DNA of 64,000 bases from an uncultured Bacteroidia bacterium (GCA_903923905.1 CAIXZH010000093.1:79813-143812); one strand, 5' to 3'. Positions 1-9,747 are shown, counted from the stretch's first letter. Notes: a model not told the origin generated them from the sequence alone. Numbers and translations: made by a program.

Positions 1-1246
1 GGGTACAGAAACCGATTGAGCAATAATAGGCCTGGACAATAAAATTCTCCGCCTCTTCAATATGAAATTCAGGGGTCGCACAGAAAGCGTCGCCGGGTTC
101 AGAGAGGAGGATCATGTTGTCGTCCAAATAATAGTTCAGACATGCGTAAAGGCGCGGTGCAGTCAGCATGCATGAAGGTTCCGGGACGAAGGGTTGCAGG
201 GGTTGATAGGACTGGGCCGGATGGGAAGCCAGGTAAGAGCGGGGCTGAACGGCCAGGGTTAGTTCTTGGATGAAATCTCTCAGTTGCACCTGATGGTAAA
301 AATGGCTGCCAATGCGCACCTGGCCACCTCCGACTGTAATCATTCGCCGGTTATCGAGATTGATACTGAACAACCCTGTATCCATATCGGTCATCCAGGC
401 TCCAAGCGACAACAGGCAGTCGGAATCCTCCACCTGATGGCGTACGGTTTCTTTGCTCCAGCCTCCCTGGTAGATTCCGGTAAATTGTGGGTGAAGCTCT
501 GGTAATACTGATTTACTGCTGAGCATGGTTGCAAAAGGAATTTCGCTTGTTTCAATCAGCCGCAGTGCTTCGTTTCCAATCCCGAATCTCAGCAGCTCAA
601 CTCCGGCGAGTATCATTGGATTGGTCGACTCGTTGAGCAGCGTCACTGCTTCTTTGACACATTCGGCCAAACTATCCTGATTTGAGATTAATGGTGGGGC
701 TGTAAAAAACTCCCCGGGTGCATGACATGGAGCGTGGGTGATATCGGCAGGAAGTTCGAGATAGGCAGGAAGTTTATGGGCAATGCAATTTCGGAGCACA
801 CGGTCAATCTCCTCAGGGGCAGTATCAGGATCTACCAGGAGGGCTGCGTCGATCGTAATCTTCTTGAAGATGTCAAACTGCAGGTAATAATTGGAGACCA
901 GATGATGCACCATGACTCCGGCTTCCCTTCGCCGCGCCGGCGGAGCACCGTTAATGATAATCACGGGAACATGCTCAGCATAAGCTCCTGCCACAGCATT
1001 AATAATACTAAATCCTCCCACACCATAAGTGACAACAGCAGCACCTATTCCGTTCAGACGGGCATATCCATCGGCCGCATAACCGGCATTTAACTCGTTG
1101 CAGTTGCCTACCCAATTTATAGGGCTCTCCATAACATCATCGAGGAAATCCAGGTTATAATCTCCGGGAACCCCGAAAAGGTGCTTAATACCAATCTCCT
1201 GCAAACGATGAAGCAGGTAGCGTGAAACGGTGTACTGGTCATTCAT
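1..1246 (-). CDS. TPP-dependent 2-oxo acid decarboxylase (pyruvate/indolepyruvate decarboxylase type), partial
   Basis: The gene starts at the ATG at 1244-1246, read leftwards, and runs off the left edge after 415 codons, so the C-terminal TPP/Mg-binding part is mostly missing. The N-terminal PYR domain has FGVPGDYNLDFLDDV (residues 24-38), GNCNELNAGYAADG with the cofactor-activating Glu51, and the paired histidines H114-H115 in VMVHHLVSN. That His-His pair is typical of pyruvate, indolepyruvate and phenylpyruvate decarboxylases and separates them from acetolactate synthases. The family decarboxylates 2-oxo acids non-oxidatively to aldehydes in the cytoplasm. The middle domain follows (MILAGVELLRFG near residue 190). 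Substrate cannot be decided from this part. No gene next to it suggests a pathway. A pair of palindromes lies about 150-220 bp upstream and could be its operator. Confidence 0.9.
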   Translation of the reverse strand, partial: MNDQYTVSRYLLHRLQEIGIKHLFGVPGDYNLDFLDDVMESPINWVGNCNELNAGYAADGYARLNGIGAAVVTYGVGGFSIINAVAGAYAEHVPVIIINGAPPARRREAGVMVHHLVSNYYLQFDIFKKITIDAALLVDPDTAPEEIDRVLRNCIAHKLPAYLELPADITHAPCHAPGEFFTAPPLISNQDSLAECVKEAVTLLNESTNPMILAGVELLRFGIGNEALRLIETSEIPFATMLSSKSVLPELHPQFTGIYQGGWSKETVRHQVEDSDCLLSLGAWMTDMDTGLFSINLDNRRMITVGGGQVRIGSHFYHQVQLRDFIQELTLAVQPRSYLASHPAQSYQPLQPFVPEPSCMLTAPRLYACLNYYLDDNMILLSEPGDAFCATPEFHIEEAENFIVQAYYCSIGFCT

Positions 1247-1392
1247 AATTTTTAGTATTGGTTTTAGTTTTTATTCGTGTTTCTTAGCGTCTTCCTGACT
1301 CCAATATAACTCTTTTTATATCTGACTTTAAACATTCAAAGGTGCAGAGCACAGTTAATATTTGCAGAACAGGAGTAAAATGTATTCGAACC

Positions 1393-1464
1393 AGGTACAG
1401 CGTACCGCAATATCATCTTTTATGAAGTATTTAACCAGAGATAATATTTCGGTACGCTGTACCT
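1393..1464. repeat. Pair of inverted operator-like palindromes
   Basis: Two copies of a 13-bp dyad face each other: GGTACAGCGTACC at 1394-1406 and GGTACGCTGTACC at 1451-1463. Each is a perfect GGTAC/GTACC palindrome with a 3-nt centre. Together they form a larger inverted repeat, 15 bp perfect and extended by AATAT after one mismatch, with centres 57 bp apart. They lie in the 442-bp stretch between the decarboxylase (start 1246) and the stop of the efflux channel gene (1689). Nothing else in that stretch looks coding. A LacI- or TetR-like operator pair controlling the decarboxylase is the simplest guess. Confidence 0.6.
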
Positions 1465-1688
1465 CCAGGAAGCTGTTTATTCATTTCTCTACAAATCTTG
1501 TGGTACTCCGTAACTCTTTCTTACGAAATCATTTTTGGAAAGTTATCTGTTTTGAGGTTGGAGTTTCAGATCTCCCGATTACTTTGTGGCAAGAAAAAAT
1601 AGCTACAAAGACGCAATAACCCAAACAGCCATCCAAAGTTAAATTATAAAGTCCAAATACATTCAAAGTTATGACTATATATTTTTTA

Positions 1689-3023
1689 CTATTTTAACAG
1701 CATACCACTTACAGTCAGTAATTCGGTTTCTTTTAACTTCGCATAATAACAGGAATTTACCAGATTCGATGATGCCTGGAACAAATCGTCCTGGGCTACC
1801 CTTAAATCGAGTGCTGATATCTGTCCTGTCTGAAAGGCTTTCATCGCAATATCAAGGTTTCTCTCTGCAAGTGCCAACTCTTTTTTCCCCAGCGAGATGG
1901 TTTGGAGCTGGCACAAATAATCGAGATGCATTTCAGCTAGCTGTGCACTCACCTGCTCCTGCATATCTTTAAGCTGTAGTTCTTTATTCTGAATATTGAT
2001 CTTTGCATTCCCGAGCGATGTTCTAAGTTTCTTTCCATCAAACAATTTCATTCCAACTGTTAATCCCACCTGCGGACCAAAATACCGGTTATAATTGATG
2101 AAGGCCGCTTCAGTATTGTTTTCAAAATACCCGTACGACCCGGTCAAAAGTACCCTTGGATATTGCTCCGATTTAAGCGATTTTTCTTCCAGCTTGCTGT
2201 ACATCAATTGTTCTGTCTTAATTTTCAATAAGTTATTAAAATTGGTGCTATTGGTTATCAACTGATCCAGACCAGGAATCTGAACCAGTGTGATGGAATC
2301 TTCAGTGATAAATTCACGCTGAACATTCTGGGCAAGTAAGCGGTTTAATTCGATCTTCGATTTTCTGAGTTCGGATGTTTGCTTAAATAATGCAGAAGAA
2401 TCGGCCATTCTTGCAACATCAGCCTGAAGCCATTGCTGCTCGGAACCCAGTTTTGAGTCGAGTCTTTCACGCGCAATAAAATACCTGAAGTTACTTGATT
2501 TCATCCGCTGATTACACGCTTTAAGCAGCTCCAGTTGTCTTATAATATTACAGTAGGCAAGGGTAATTTCCTGAACGACATACTCCATGGATATTCGTGT
2601 CTCCAGGTCGTTGATTTTCCACAATCCCTTCAGTTTTTCGTATTTGGCAAACATCCCGGCACCGTCGAACAGTACCCACTCGGCCTTGATTCCGGCAGAG
2701 GTAACTGTTGTCGAAGCGTTCTTATTATCGAGTTTATTACCGGTCAGCACGTCCTGATGAGCATTGAGATGCGCTTTATCCAGGGATCCGTATGCAGTTA
2801 CCGAGGGAAGGAATCCGGCATTGCCATAACTGATGTTTCGCGACGAGATATCGGTTTGATTTTTTGAAATCTTTAAAAGGTAATTGTTTACCAGCCCCAG
2901 CTGCACCGCGTCGTTCAGACTAACCGATTGCTGAGCGCAAAGAACCATGGTGGTAAAGATCACACTGGTTGTTATCAGTAACCGGACTACCATTACGGGA
3001 AGGTTACCTGAAAATGGGTTCAT
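1689..3023 (-). CDS. TolC-family outer membrane efflux channel
   Basis: Outer membrane factor of a tripartite RND pump, about 444 residues, the usual length. A signal peptide (RLLITTSVIFTTMVLC, then AQQ) precedes the family's start SVSLNDAVQLGLVNNYLLK. Two long coiled-coil halves follow, with typical motifs such as GKKLRTSLGNAKINIQNKEL and, near the end, AFQTGQISALDLRVAQDDL. The frame is open up to 3134, but that would overlap the pump gene by 131 bp. The ATG at 3021-3023 is preceded by AGAGG about 9 nt upstream and overlaps the pump's end by 20 bp; an ATG at 2993 just after the pump's stop is the alternative. It is last in the order adaptor-pump-channel, so co-transcription is likely. Confidence 0.9.
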   Translation of the reverse strand: MNPFSGNLPVMVVRLLITTSVIFTTMVLCAQQSVSLNDAVQLGLVNNYLLKISKNQTDISSRNISYGNAGFLPSVTAYGSLDKAHLNAHQDVLTGNKLDNKNASTTVTSAGIKAEWVLFDGAGMFAKYEKLKGLWKINDLETRISMEYVVQEITLAYCNIIRQLELLKACNQRMKSSNFRYFIARERLDSKLGSEQQWLQADVARMADSSALFKQTSELRKSKIELNRLLAQNVQREFITEDSITLVQIPGLDQLITNSTNFNNLLKIKTEQLMYSKLEEKSLKSEQYPRVLLTGSYGYFENNTEAAFINYNRYFGPQVGLTVGMKLFDGKKLRTSLGNAKINIQNKELQLKDMQEQVSAQLAEMHLDYLCQLQTISLGKKELALAERNLDIAMKAFQTGQISALDLRVAQDDLFQASSNLVNSCYYAKLKETELLTVSGMLLK

Positions 3024-6000
3024 ATATTTCATCCTCTTCTTCTTCATCTTTAGCATGATAATTTCTGGATATGAAAGTGTAAAGGATTGGTACAAGGTAC
3101 AATGAAAAAAAAGTGGCAAATACCATCCCTCCAATTACAGCAATTCCCAGCGATCTTCGGCTTCCTGACGAGGCACCCAGCGAAAGGGCAACCGGAAGAA
3201 TACCAAAAATGGTGGCAAAAGCGGTCATTAATATTGGCCTGAGCCGTGAAATGGCAGCTTTCTGAACAGCTTCATACTTTCCCTCACCCATCTTTTTACG
3301 TTGAGCGGCAAATTCAACAATTAAAATTCCATTTTTTGTGACTAATCCAACCAGCATGATCATACCTATTTCGCTGAAAATATTCAAAGTCTGATCGAAA
3401 TACCAGAGGGTCAATAATGCTCCGAACAGTGCCAGCGGAACCGTAACCAAAATTACCAGCGGATCGAGAAAATTATCAAACTGTGCGGCCAGGACAAGAT
3501 AGATGATCACAATTGCCAGTATGAATACTACCAAAAGGCTGGATGAACTTTCGGCATAATCCCTGCTTTGTCCTGCAAGCGATGTTTTAAATACCGGAGT
3601 AAGCGTTTTGTCGGCCGCTTTTTGCAGTTCCACAATTCCGTCACCGAGGGTATATCCGGGTGCAACGCCTCCGGTGATCGTGGCCGAGAAGTAACGGTCG
3701 TAGGAATATATGGTTGAAGGATTGACCTTTTCTTCCCATCGCACCACATTATCCAGAGCTATCGATTCGCCATTTGCACTCCTGACATAAAGGTTGCCAA
3801 GCATAACAGGTTTATCGCTGTAGTTTCGCGACACCTGTCCGATAATCTGATATTGTTTTCCGTTCATAATGAAATAGCCATAGCGTAGTCCGCTCAGCCC
3901 CGCCTGAAGCGTTTGTCCGATCGCCTCAACGGTCACTTCATACTTTGCAACTTTATCCCTGTCGACATAAATCCTCAGTTCAGGCTTATTTACCTTGAGG
4001 TTGGAGTTCAAAAACTGTAGAATTTTGCTTTTCCCGGCCTCAGCAAGAAATACAGGAAGCATCTTGGTCAGTGTGTCAAAATCAGCCGACTGAATTACAA
4101 ATTGCAACGGCTGACCGGCAAATCGATTCCCTATGGTCGGGGGTTCGAAAGGATAAATTCCGATGCCTGTGATGCCACTGATGTCTTTGGTGAATTTTTG
4201 AAATATCTGGCTCTGGGTTCTCTTACGGTTAGTCGGTTCATCAAAATAAATAAGGTGCATTCCCTTATTGGCAGGGTCAACAGATGTGAGACTGGGCGAA
4301 ATTAAGGACAAATTACGTGTAGCTTCAGGCATGGAATCATGGACATATGAGCTTAGCTGATCCATATATTTTTCCATAAATTCGTAGGTCGATCCCTCCG
4401 GACCAAGTGTGTTCATCCGGATATTGGAACGATCTTCAAGCGGGGCAAGCTCCTTGTGTAAGCTATTCCATAAGGCAACAATGGAGAATCCGAGAATCAG
4501 CAGTATCGGCCATATGGTCCATCTCATCTTCATAAAAGCAGTAAGCGAGTACCTGTAGCTTCGGTTCAGGCCGACAAAATATGGCTCTGTCTTTTGGTAC
4601 AGCCAGTTAAAGCCCAGATGATGCTGTTTTGTCAATATCTTTGATCCCATCATGGGTGTCAAACTTAGGGCAACAAAAGCAGAGAGAATCACCGCACCCG
4701 CCACCACTACAACAAATTCACTGAAAAGCCTGCCGGTCAGACCCTGAAGAAACATGATTGGAAGAAATACTACGGCGAGGGTTATCGTTGTGGAAATAAT
4801 AGCGGTATAGATCTCCTTTGAACCCTCCAGCGCAGCTTTTCGTGGCCCATAACCGGAGTCAACTTTAGAGTAAATGATTTCAAGCACAACAATCGCATCA
4901 TCGCATACTAGTCCGATAGCCAATACCAACCCCAGTAAAGTCAGTACATTGATGGAAAGTCCACCTATCCACATTAAAAAAAAGGTCGAAACAATTGAAA
5001 TTGGTATCGCAACAACGGGAATGATGGTTGATCGCCAGTCGCGCAGAAAAATAAAAATAATGAGTACTACCAGGAAAAACGCTAATAGTAATGTTTCTTT
5101 CACTTCCGTGATGGCTTTCCGCTCAAAAACAGTAAAATCGAATCCCAACTTAATATTAAAACCCGGAGGGATCTCTTTTTTTAATTGCTCCGTCCGCTTA
5201 TAAAACTCGTCGGCCATTGTTATTGTATTTTCCCCCGGCTGGGGAACTACTCCGATGGCGACGGCCGGTTCCAGGTCATCCTTAAAAATAGTTCGTTCAT
5301 TTTCAGCGCCTAACTCGGCGTGCCCGATATCACTGAACCGTACAATTTCCCCGTTCCTGCTCCTGATAATAAGATCATTGAAGGCAGAAGCGGATGGCAG
5401 AAAACCGAGCGTTCTGATATTAAGTTCCGTATTATCCCCTTCGATCCTGCCGGAAGGCAATTCCTGATTTCCTTGTTTTACAGCTTGTTGCGCGTCAATT
5501 GGAGTCATTCCCAGGCCATGAAGTTTATCAGGATCCATCCAAAGCCTCATGGCATACTTTTTCTCACCAAAAATTTTAACTCCGGCAATTCCCGAGATAG
5601 TCTGATACTTGTTCCGAAAATACCTGTCGACAACATCACTTATTTCAAGCACAGAATGATCCTTGCTTGAAACGATTACGAATATGATCGGGTTGGCGTT
5701 TGCGTCCAGTTTTTCAACGATGGGAGGATCGGCATCCTTCGGCAGGAAACGGATTGCCCTCGACACCCTGTCACGAACATCGTTTGTAGCCCGCTCAAGG
5801 TCTTCTCCGATGTTGAATTCTACGGTGATCGCACTTGTTTGTTCGGTTGAAGAGGACGAAATTATTCGGATCCCTTCTATTCCGCTTATTTCCTGCTGCA
5901 GGGGCTCAGTGATCTGTGCCTGAATTATTTCAGCATTTGCGCCGGTATATAAAGTCGTAACGTTGACTACAGGAGGCTGCATTTCGGGATATTCCCTGTC

Positions 6001-6099
6001 GGGTAAAAACGAAAACCCGACGATACCTGCAATGATCATTAGTAAGGCTAAAACCACTGGCAAGGCAGGACGCTCAATACAGGTGGATGAGAGGCTCAT
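3004..6099 (-). CDS. RND multidrug efflux pump (HAE1/AcrB-type inner membrane transporter)
   Basis: Proton-driven inner membrane pump of 1031 residues, full length for the family. Landmarks include a first membrane helix (about residues 10-30) followed by LPDREYPEMQPPVVNV, the porter-domain start TEPLQQEISGIEGI, the TM4 proton-relay pair in GLVCDDAIVVLE (about residue 400), and the TM10 lysine in GLVTKNGILIVEFA (about residue 918). The C-terminus is strongly acidic (EEEEDE). It begins 1 bp after the adaptor gene ends and overlaps the start of the channel gene, a tight operon. Substrate is unknown; drugs, bile salts or lipids are usual for HAE1 pumps. No dedicated regulator gene is adjacent. 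Confidence 0.95.
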   Translation of the reverse strand: MSLSSTCIERPALPVVLALLMIIAGIVGFSFLPDREYPEMQPPVVNVTTLYTGANAEIIQAQITEPLQQEISGIEGIRIISSSSTEQTSAITVEFNIGEDLERATNDVRDRVSRAIRFLPKDADPPIVEKLDANANPIIFVIVSSKDHSVLEISDVVDRYFRNKYQTISGIAGVKIFGEKKYAMRLWMDPDKLHGLGMTPIDAQQAVKQGNQELPSGRIEGDNTELNIRTLGFLPSASAFNDLIIRSRNGEIVRFSDIGHAELGAENERTIFKDDLEPAVAIGVVPQPGENTITMADEFYKRTEQLKKEIPPGFNIKLGFDFTVFERKAITEVKETLLLAFFLVVLIIFIFLRDWRSTIIPVVAIPISIVSTFFLMWIGGLSINVLTLLGLVLAIGLVCDDAIVVLEIIYSKVDSGYGPRKAALEGSKEIYTAIISTTITLAVVFLPIMFLQGLTGRLFSEFVVVVAGAVILSAFVALSLTPMMGSKILTKQHHLGFNWLYQKTEPYFVGLNRSYRYSLTAFMKMRWTIWPILLILGFSIVALWNSLHKELAPLEDRSNIRMNTLGPEGSTYEFMEKYMDQLSSYVHDSMPEATRNLSLISPSLTSVDPANKGMHLIYFDEPTNRKRTQSQIFQKFTKDISGITGIGIYPFEPPTIGNRFAGQPLQFVIQSADFDTLTKMLPVFLAEAGKSKILQFLNSNLKVNKPELRIYVDRDKVAKYEVTVEAIGQTLQAGLSGLRYGYFIMNGKQYQIIGQVSRNYSDKPVMLGNLYVRSANGESIALDNVVRWEEKVNPSTIYSYDRYFSATITGGVAPGYTLGDGIVELQKAADKTLTPVFKTSLAGQSRDYAESSSSLLVVFILAIVIIYLVLAAQFDNFLDPLVILVTVPLALFGALLTLWYFDQTLNIFSEIGMIMLVGLVTKNGILIVEFAAQRKKMGEGKYEAVQKAAISRLRPILMTAFATIFGILPVALSLGASSGSRRSLGIAVIGGMVFATFFSLYLVPILYTFISRNYHAKDEEEEDEIYEPIFR

Positions 6100-6100
6100 A

Positions 6101-7180
6101 TTAACGTGATTTTACAATTTCCAATTTAGAACCGGGTCTCAACTTCATGAACCCCGTGACCAAAACCGTATCCCCCGGCAGTACACCCTTAATTATTTCG
6201 ACCATTTTTTCCGATCGAATCCCGGTGATTACAGGTCTGTAACCAGCTTTCCCTTTTTCAGCAAAAAAAAGGTGATACCCGCCCGGAGTCGGGACCAGCG
6301 ACTGGGTAGGGACATATATCGCAGAAACAGCAGCTTTTGCAGACAGACTAATACTTACAGTTATACCCGCTTTTAGCGCAGCGTCAGAATTCTCAACAAT
6401 AGCCAGGATCTTCAGGTTTCCGGAATTTTGATTAATTGAAGGGTTTATCGCTTCAACAAGGGCAGAATATTCCGACGGATTTCCTTCAACCCGGAAATTA
6501 AACAGTTCGCCTTTCCGAATCATATTTGCAAAGGTCTGAGAAACCGTAAAATCAATTTTCAACCTACTGATATCCTCTATGGTTGTGAGTACTTTCCCGG
6601 GGGTCAGGTAAGCCCCCTCACTGACATTCCGGATACCAATGACGCCCGAAAACGGAGCCACGATTTTGGTTTTGCCAATCAGCACATTCAGTGATTCAGC
6701 CTCAGCTTCAAGCACTTTTCGATCACATACTGACTCATCAAAAATTTGTTTACTGGTTCCACCCGATTTCAGCAAGCTTTCGGTGCGCTTTTCGGTCTCA
6801 AGTGCCAGATCCATTTTCGCCTTAACCTTTTTTAAATTGGCCTGCAGTTCGGCATCATCAAGTTGAAAAAGGAGATCTCCCCTTTTCACCTGGCTTCCCT
6901 CTTTAAAATGGATGGAAACCAGACGAAGTGACAATTCACTTACTAATTCTACGGCTTCGTTAGCCCGGATACTTCCAACAGCTTTAAACGTAAAATTAAT
7001 GAGGGTATCTTTAGCGATAAAGCATTCTGCCTGCACCGCTGCAGCACCTGGTTTGGTGCTTTTAGTCAGCTCCTTCTTTGAATTGGAAATGATTTTAATC
7101 ACGATAAGCAGCAGAAGAAGGGCTCCAATAATCAAAAGGATGTAATTTTTCGTTCCTATCCAGGACTGAGTTGTTGACAT
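6101..7180 (-). CDS. RND efflux periplasmic adaptor (membrane fusion protein, HlyD/AcrA type)
   Basis: Adaptor of 359 residues linking pump and outer membrane channel. One N-terminal membrane anchor (NYILLIIGALLLLLIVIKII, residues 12-31) is followed by the barrel-sandwich half-motif (ELSLRLVSIHFKEGSQVKRG, then DLLFQLDDAELQANLKK). A short alpha hairpin comes next, then the second half-motif TKIVAPFSGVIGIRNVSEGA and the beta-barrel and membrane-proximal domains (VPTQSLVPTPGGYHLFF). There is no lipobox, so it is anchored by the helix. It is first in the operon with the pump 1 bp downstream, and a candidate promoter lies immediately upstream. Confidence 0.93.
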   Translation of the reverse strand: MSTTQSWIGTKNYILLIIGALLLLLIVIKIISNSKKELTKSTKPGAAAVQAECFIAKDTLINFTFKAVGSIRANEAVELVSELSLRLVSIHFKEGSQVKRGDLLFQLDDAELQANLKKVKAKMDLALETEKRTESLLKSGGTSKQIFDESVCDRKVLEAEAESLNVLIGKTKIVAPFSGVIGIRNVSEGAYLTPGKVLTTIEDISRLKIDFTVSQTFANMIRKGELFNFRVEGNPSEYSALVEAINPSINQNSGNLKILAIVENSDAALKAGITVSISLSAKAAVSAIYVPTQSLVPTPGGYHLFFAEKGKAGYRPVITGIRSEKMVEIIKGVLPGDTVLVTGFMKLRPGSKLEIVKSR

Positions 7181-7202
7181 TTGAGTATTTTTATATTGTT
7201 TG

Positions 7203-7233
7203 CTAAACTAAAAACTCTTTTGAAATATGTCAA
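7203..7233 (-). promoter_or_regulatory. Candidate Bacteroidota promoter for the efflux operon
   Basis: Read on the minus strand: ATTG ending at 7231, 20 nt spacer, then TAGTTTAG at 7210-7203. This matches the Bacteroidota -33/-7 pattern (TTTG, 19-21 nt, TAnnTTTG) with one mismatch in each box. It lies 23 bp upstream of the adaptor start codon. Confidence 0.3.
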
Positions 7234-7561
7234 TTTGCAATATATCAATGAATTAAACTTGATTCAGATTGTACAGAAGGGGTGCGGCTCCAACCTTAAA
7301 ACAACTAATTTTAAAAGGTATTGATGTTGATTTTCAAATGACCTCAGCCAGATCAAATGTCTGCAGAAAAGAATGTTAAATGAGTTATGTAGAAGTTATC
7401 CAGGTTAAATAAATCGGTCGGCACAAAGCCCTGATGGCAACATATATATGTACGAATATAAACTATTATATTAAAACAGCAAAATATTTTGCCCGTTTTT
7501 TTTTTTTTGAAATATATAATATTTGTAAGACTAAATTTTAGGGCTGAGTGTTTCTCCGCAT
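7234..7561. other. AT-rich non-coding stretch with a palindrome and T13 run
   Basis: No convincing gene. The one clear structure is a perfect palindrome GCAAAATATTTTGC (7479-7492) followed, after CCG, by 13 consecutive T (7496-7508). This resembles an intrinsic terminator on the plus strand, but no plus-strand gene lies upstream for it to serve. The T tract is also a likely slippage site. Confidence 0.3.
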
Positions 7562-7759
7562 TCAATTATCTTCAATATCCTTGGCCTGATTTACTTTTTT
7601 GCCATACCATCCTACTGGTTCAGGGCCAAGTCCCGGGAAATACATCCACTCATCACCGGCGACACCTAATTTTAAAAATAAGGTCAAGTCACTCTCCAAA
7701 GGTTTGTACTTTGGCTGGATCAGTTTGGATTGCTTACAGGAAACAGATAAAATAAACAT
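7562..7759 (-). CDS. Possible small lipoprotein or gene remnant, unknown
   Basis: A 65-residue frame that reads like real protein (LGVAGDEWMYFPGLGPEPV, then GWYGKKVNQAK) but that I do not recognise. It begins MFILSVSCKQS, which resembles the end of a lipoprotein signal (lipobox LSVSC), but the hydrophobic part is too short and an in-frame stop lies 4 codons upstream. It may therefore be the truncated tail of a longer lipoprotein. The flanks are AT-rich and empty. A chance frame cannot be excluded. Confidence 0.3.
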   Translation of the reverse strand: MFILSVSCKQSKLIQPKYKPLESDLTLFLKLGVAGDEWMYFPGLGPEPVGWYGKKVNQAKDIEDN

Positions 7760-7985
7760 AAAAGAATGGTTTTACTTTTATCTTTTGGATTTTCAAATAT
7801 TACCTATTTAGCTATTAATAAAGTTTTTATGTTTCTTTATCCGGGGACATTTGCGGCTGGTTTGTATATCAATATATAACATATTTAAGTGGGTTATAGT
7901 TCGTTTAATTTGTATTTTTACATCGAATTTTTGGTGAAAAGGGTCCTGGGGAGCTAATAAATCCAATTATTAAAAAAATATCAGG

Positions 7986-9584
7986 ATGATCGAAATACTA
8001 AGTAAGGTCCTATTAGGTCTGGGACTGATGTTTACCGGGGTTCAGATGTTATCTTCCGGTCTGAAGCAAATGGGCAGCCGGCCATTCCGCATGTTTGCCA
8101 CACAATCGGCCACATCCAATGGTAAGGCGCTGTTATTTGGGCTAGGTTCCGGAGTCATTATGCAAAGTACATCAGCAGCACTGATGATTCTGGCAAGTCT
8201 GATTTCTGCAGCGATGCTTAATGTTCCTCAGGCAATCGCGATCCTGACCGGATTCAGCGTTGGGAATTGTGTATTGCTATTCATCGTCTCAATGAATATT
8301 TCCATTGGGATAATGTTTCTGGTCGGGATCAGCGGAATAGCGATGTTTTTGACCAGGGATGAGCGATACCTTATTTATTGCAGAATTGGACTTGGATTGG
8401 GTTTGATTTTCTTTGGCAATTTGATGATGTCTGCCGGAGTTAAACCTTTACGGGACGAGGCCTGGTTTACCGGTGCGATGGAGTTTAGCCGCAATTATTC
8501 GCTGCTTTCAATCATCGTCGGTGCCGCTCTGGGGTTTATCGTGCAATCATCTACAGCCGTAGGGCTTGTTGCTATCGGGCTCGCAAGGGAGAATATTCTT
8601 TCCGATCCGCAGACCTTTCTGTTTATGTATGGCGCAGCAATAGGTTCCACGATGTTCAAGGTGATGCTTGGGCAGGCGTTTCGCGGAACATCGCGGCAGC
8701 TTGTCCTGTTTGTAAACTTGTTCAATATTTTTGGAGCTTCGGTTTTTATTCTGCTCTATTATATCGAAGTCTATTTTCATATCCCACTGTTAATGGCACT
8801 GCTGAATTTTTTCGAACTGGATCTGGTACATCAGGCAGCCTGGGTTTTTCTCCTTTTTAATCTTACTTCGGCAGTTTTCTTCATTGCCATTCATGGACCG
8901 CTTACCCGCTGGCTGGAAAGATCCCTCCCTCCATCCGAAGAAGAGGGTTTATCCCAGCCTAAATATTTGTCTGAATTCCAGGCTCAGGATCCTGACACGG
9001 CCCTGGAAATGATCCATCTGGAGCAGACGCGCGAATTGGAACAAATCGCAGTCTTCATCTCTACGGCAAGAATAACCTCTGAAGGGCCAACCCTGGCATT
9101 GCGTCACGATGCATTCAAATCCCTGGCAGGACAAGTGGCGACAGCGTTAGCTAATGTGGCATCAATGCCAATGCTCCCGGAAACAACCAAAGAACATGCC
9201 TTCATGCAAACACACCAGACTTTATTGGATCAATTGGCTGACAGTACTGCCTCAGGCGTGAAAATCATTTTAAAGGCAAGGACCGATCCATCATTGGAGG
9301 GTCTTTCGGACGCGTGTATGGAGTCCATCGAATTTCTGCTGAATTTTGCTGCTGAAATTGAAAAAACGAAGGATAAGGATGACGTTCGGATGTTTCTGGA
9401 CCTGAGTTCTTCGAATGCTCCATCCATGGAAAAGCTTCGAAAAGCATATATTGACAACGACAAGCTCGTTTCAGCCATTAGCAAAGGATGCCTGCTTGAT
9501 CTGACCATGGTGACAGAAAAAATCTTTTGGCTCCTCAACGGGATGCTAAGCCATTTGATACCGGATATGGAAAAAGCAAATTAA
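7986..9584 (+). CDS. Na/Pi-cotransporter-family protein with C-terminal PhoU-like domain
   Basis: A 532-residue membrane protein. The N-terminal two thirds hold the duplicated Na/Pi cotransporter fold: first signature MQSTSAALMILASL (about residues 60-73) and second signature VQSSTAVGLVAIGLA (about residues 185-199), with 8-9 hydrophobic segments. From about residue 340 the chain is soluble and helical (LEMIHLEQTRELEQIAVF onward) and resembles the two-bundle PhoU-like domain that follows this transporter in many bacteria. Expected role is sodium-coupled phosphate uptake, or phosphate homeostasis. It stands alone on the plus strand after a 226-bp AT-rich leader. It could supply phosphate uptake for the phosphatases elsewhere in the window, but there is no direct link. 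Confidence 0.88.
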   Translation: MIEILSKVLLGLGLMFTGVQMLSSGLKQMGSRPFRMFATQSATSNGKALLFGLGSGVIMQSTSAALMILASLISAAMLNVPQAIAILTGFSVGNCVLLFIVSMNISIGIMFLVGISGIAMFLTRDERYLIYCRIGLGLGLIFFGNLMMSAGVKPLRDEAWFTGAMEFSRNYSLLSIIVGAALGFIVQSSTAVGLVAIGLARENILSDPQTFLFMYGAAIGSTMFKVMLGQAFRGTSRQLVLFVNLFNIFGASVFILLYYIEVYFHIPLLMALLNFFELDLVHQAAWVFLLFNLTSAVFFIAIHGPLTRWLERSLPPSEEEGLSQPKYLSEFQAQDPDTALEMIHLEQTRELEQIAVFISTARITSEGPTLALRHDAFKSLAGQVATALANVASMPMLPETTKEHAFMQTHQTLLDQLADSTASGVKIILKARTDPSLEGLSDACMESIEFLLNFAAEIEKTKDKDDVRMFLDLSSSNAPSMEKLRKAYIDNDKLVSAISKGCLLDLTMVTEKIFWLLNGMLSHLIPDMEKAN

Positions 9585-9620
9585 GAAAACACCATTCCAA
9601 GCAATCGAAATACGAATAGA

Positions 9621-9747
9621 TCATCCGTAATATCTCTTCAATTTAAACTCTCCGGCACCTTCCTGCCAGGCTGGTGCATAAATGATGTCCGTTGGCTCTG
9701 TGAAACAACTATTTGCTAATTTCAGGTAAAAGTAAACCACATTAAAC
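9621..9747 (-). pseudogene. Possible C-terminal gene remnant
   Basis: Between two genes, the minus strand reads TEPTDIIYAPAWQEGAGEFK then LKRYYG and a stop (TGA at 9621-9623). The peptide looks protein-like but has no start or upstream body. Further upstream it would run out of frame into the next gene. It may be a relic of a deleted gene, or chance. Family not recognised. Confidence 0.2.

Noticed and set aside
1362..1619. 85-codon plus-strand frame
   Set aside because: It runs across the operator-like inverted repeat, and its composition does not look like protein.
7353..7565. 70-codon minus-strand frame
   Set aside because: It covers AT-rich non-coding DNA including the T13 run; composition is low-complexity.
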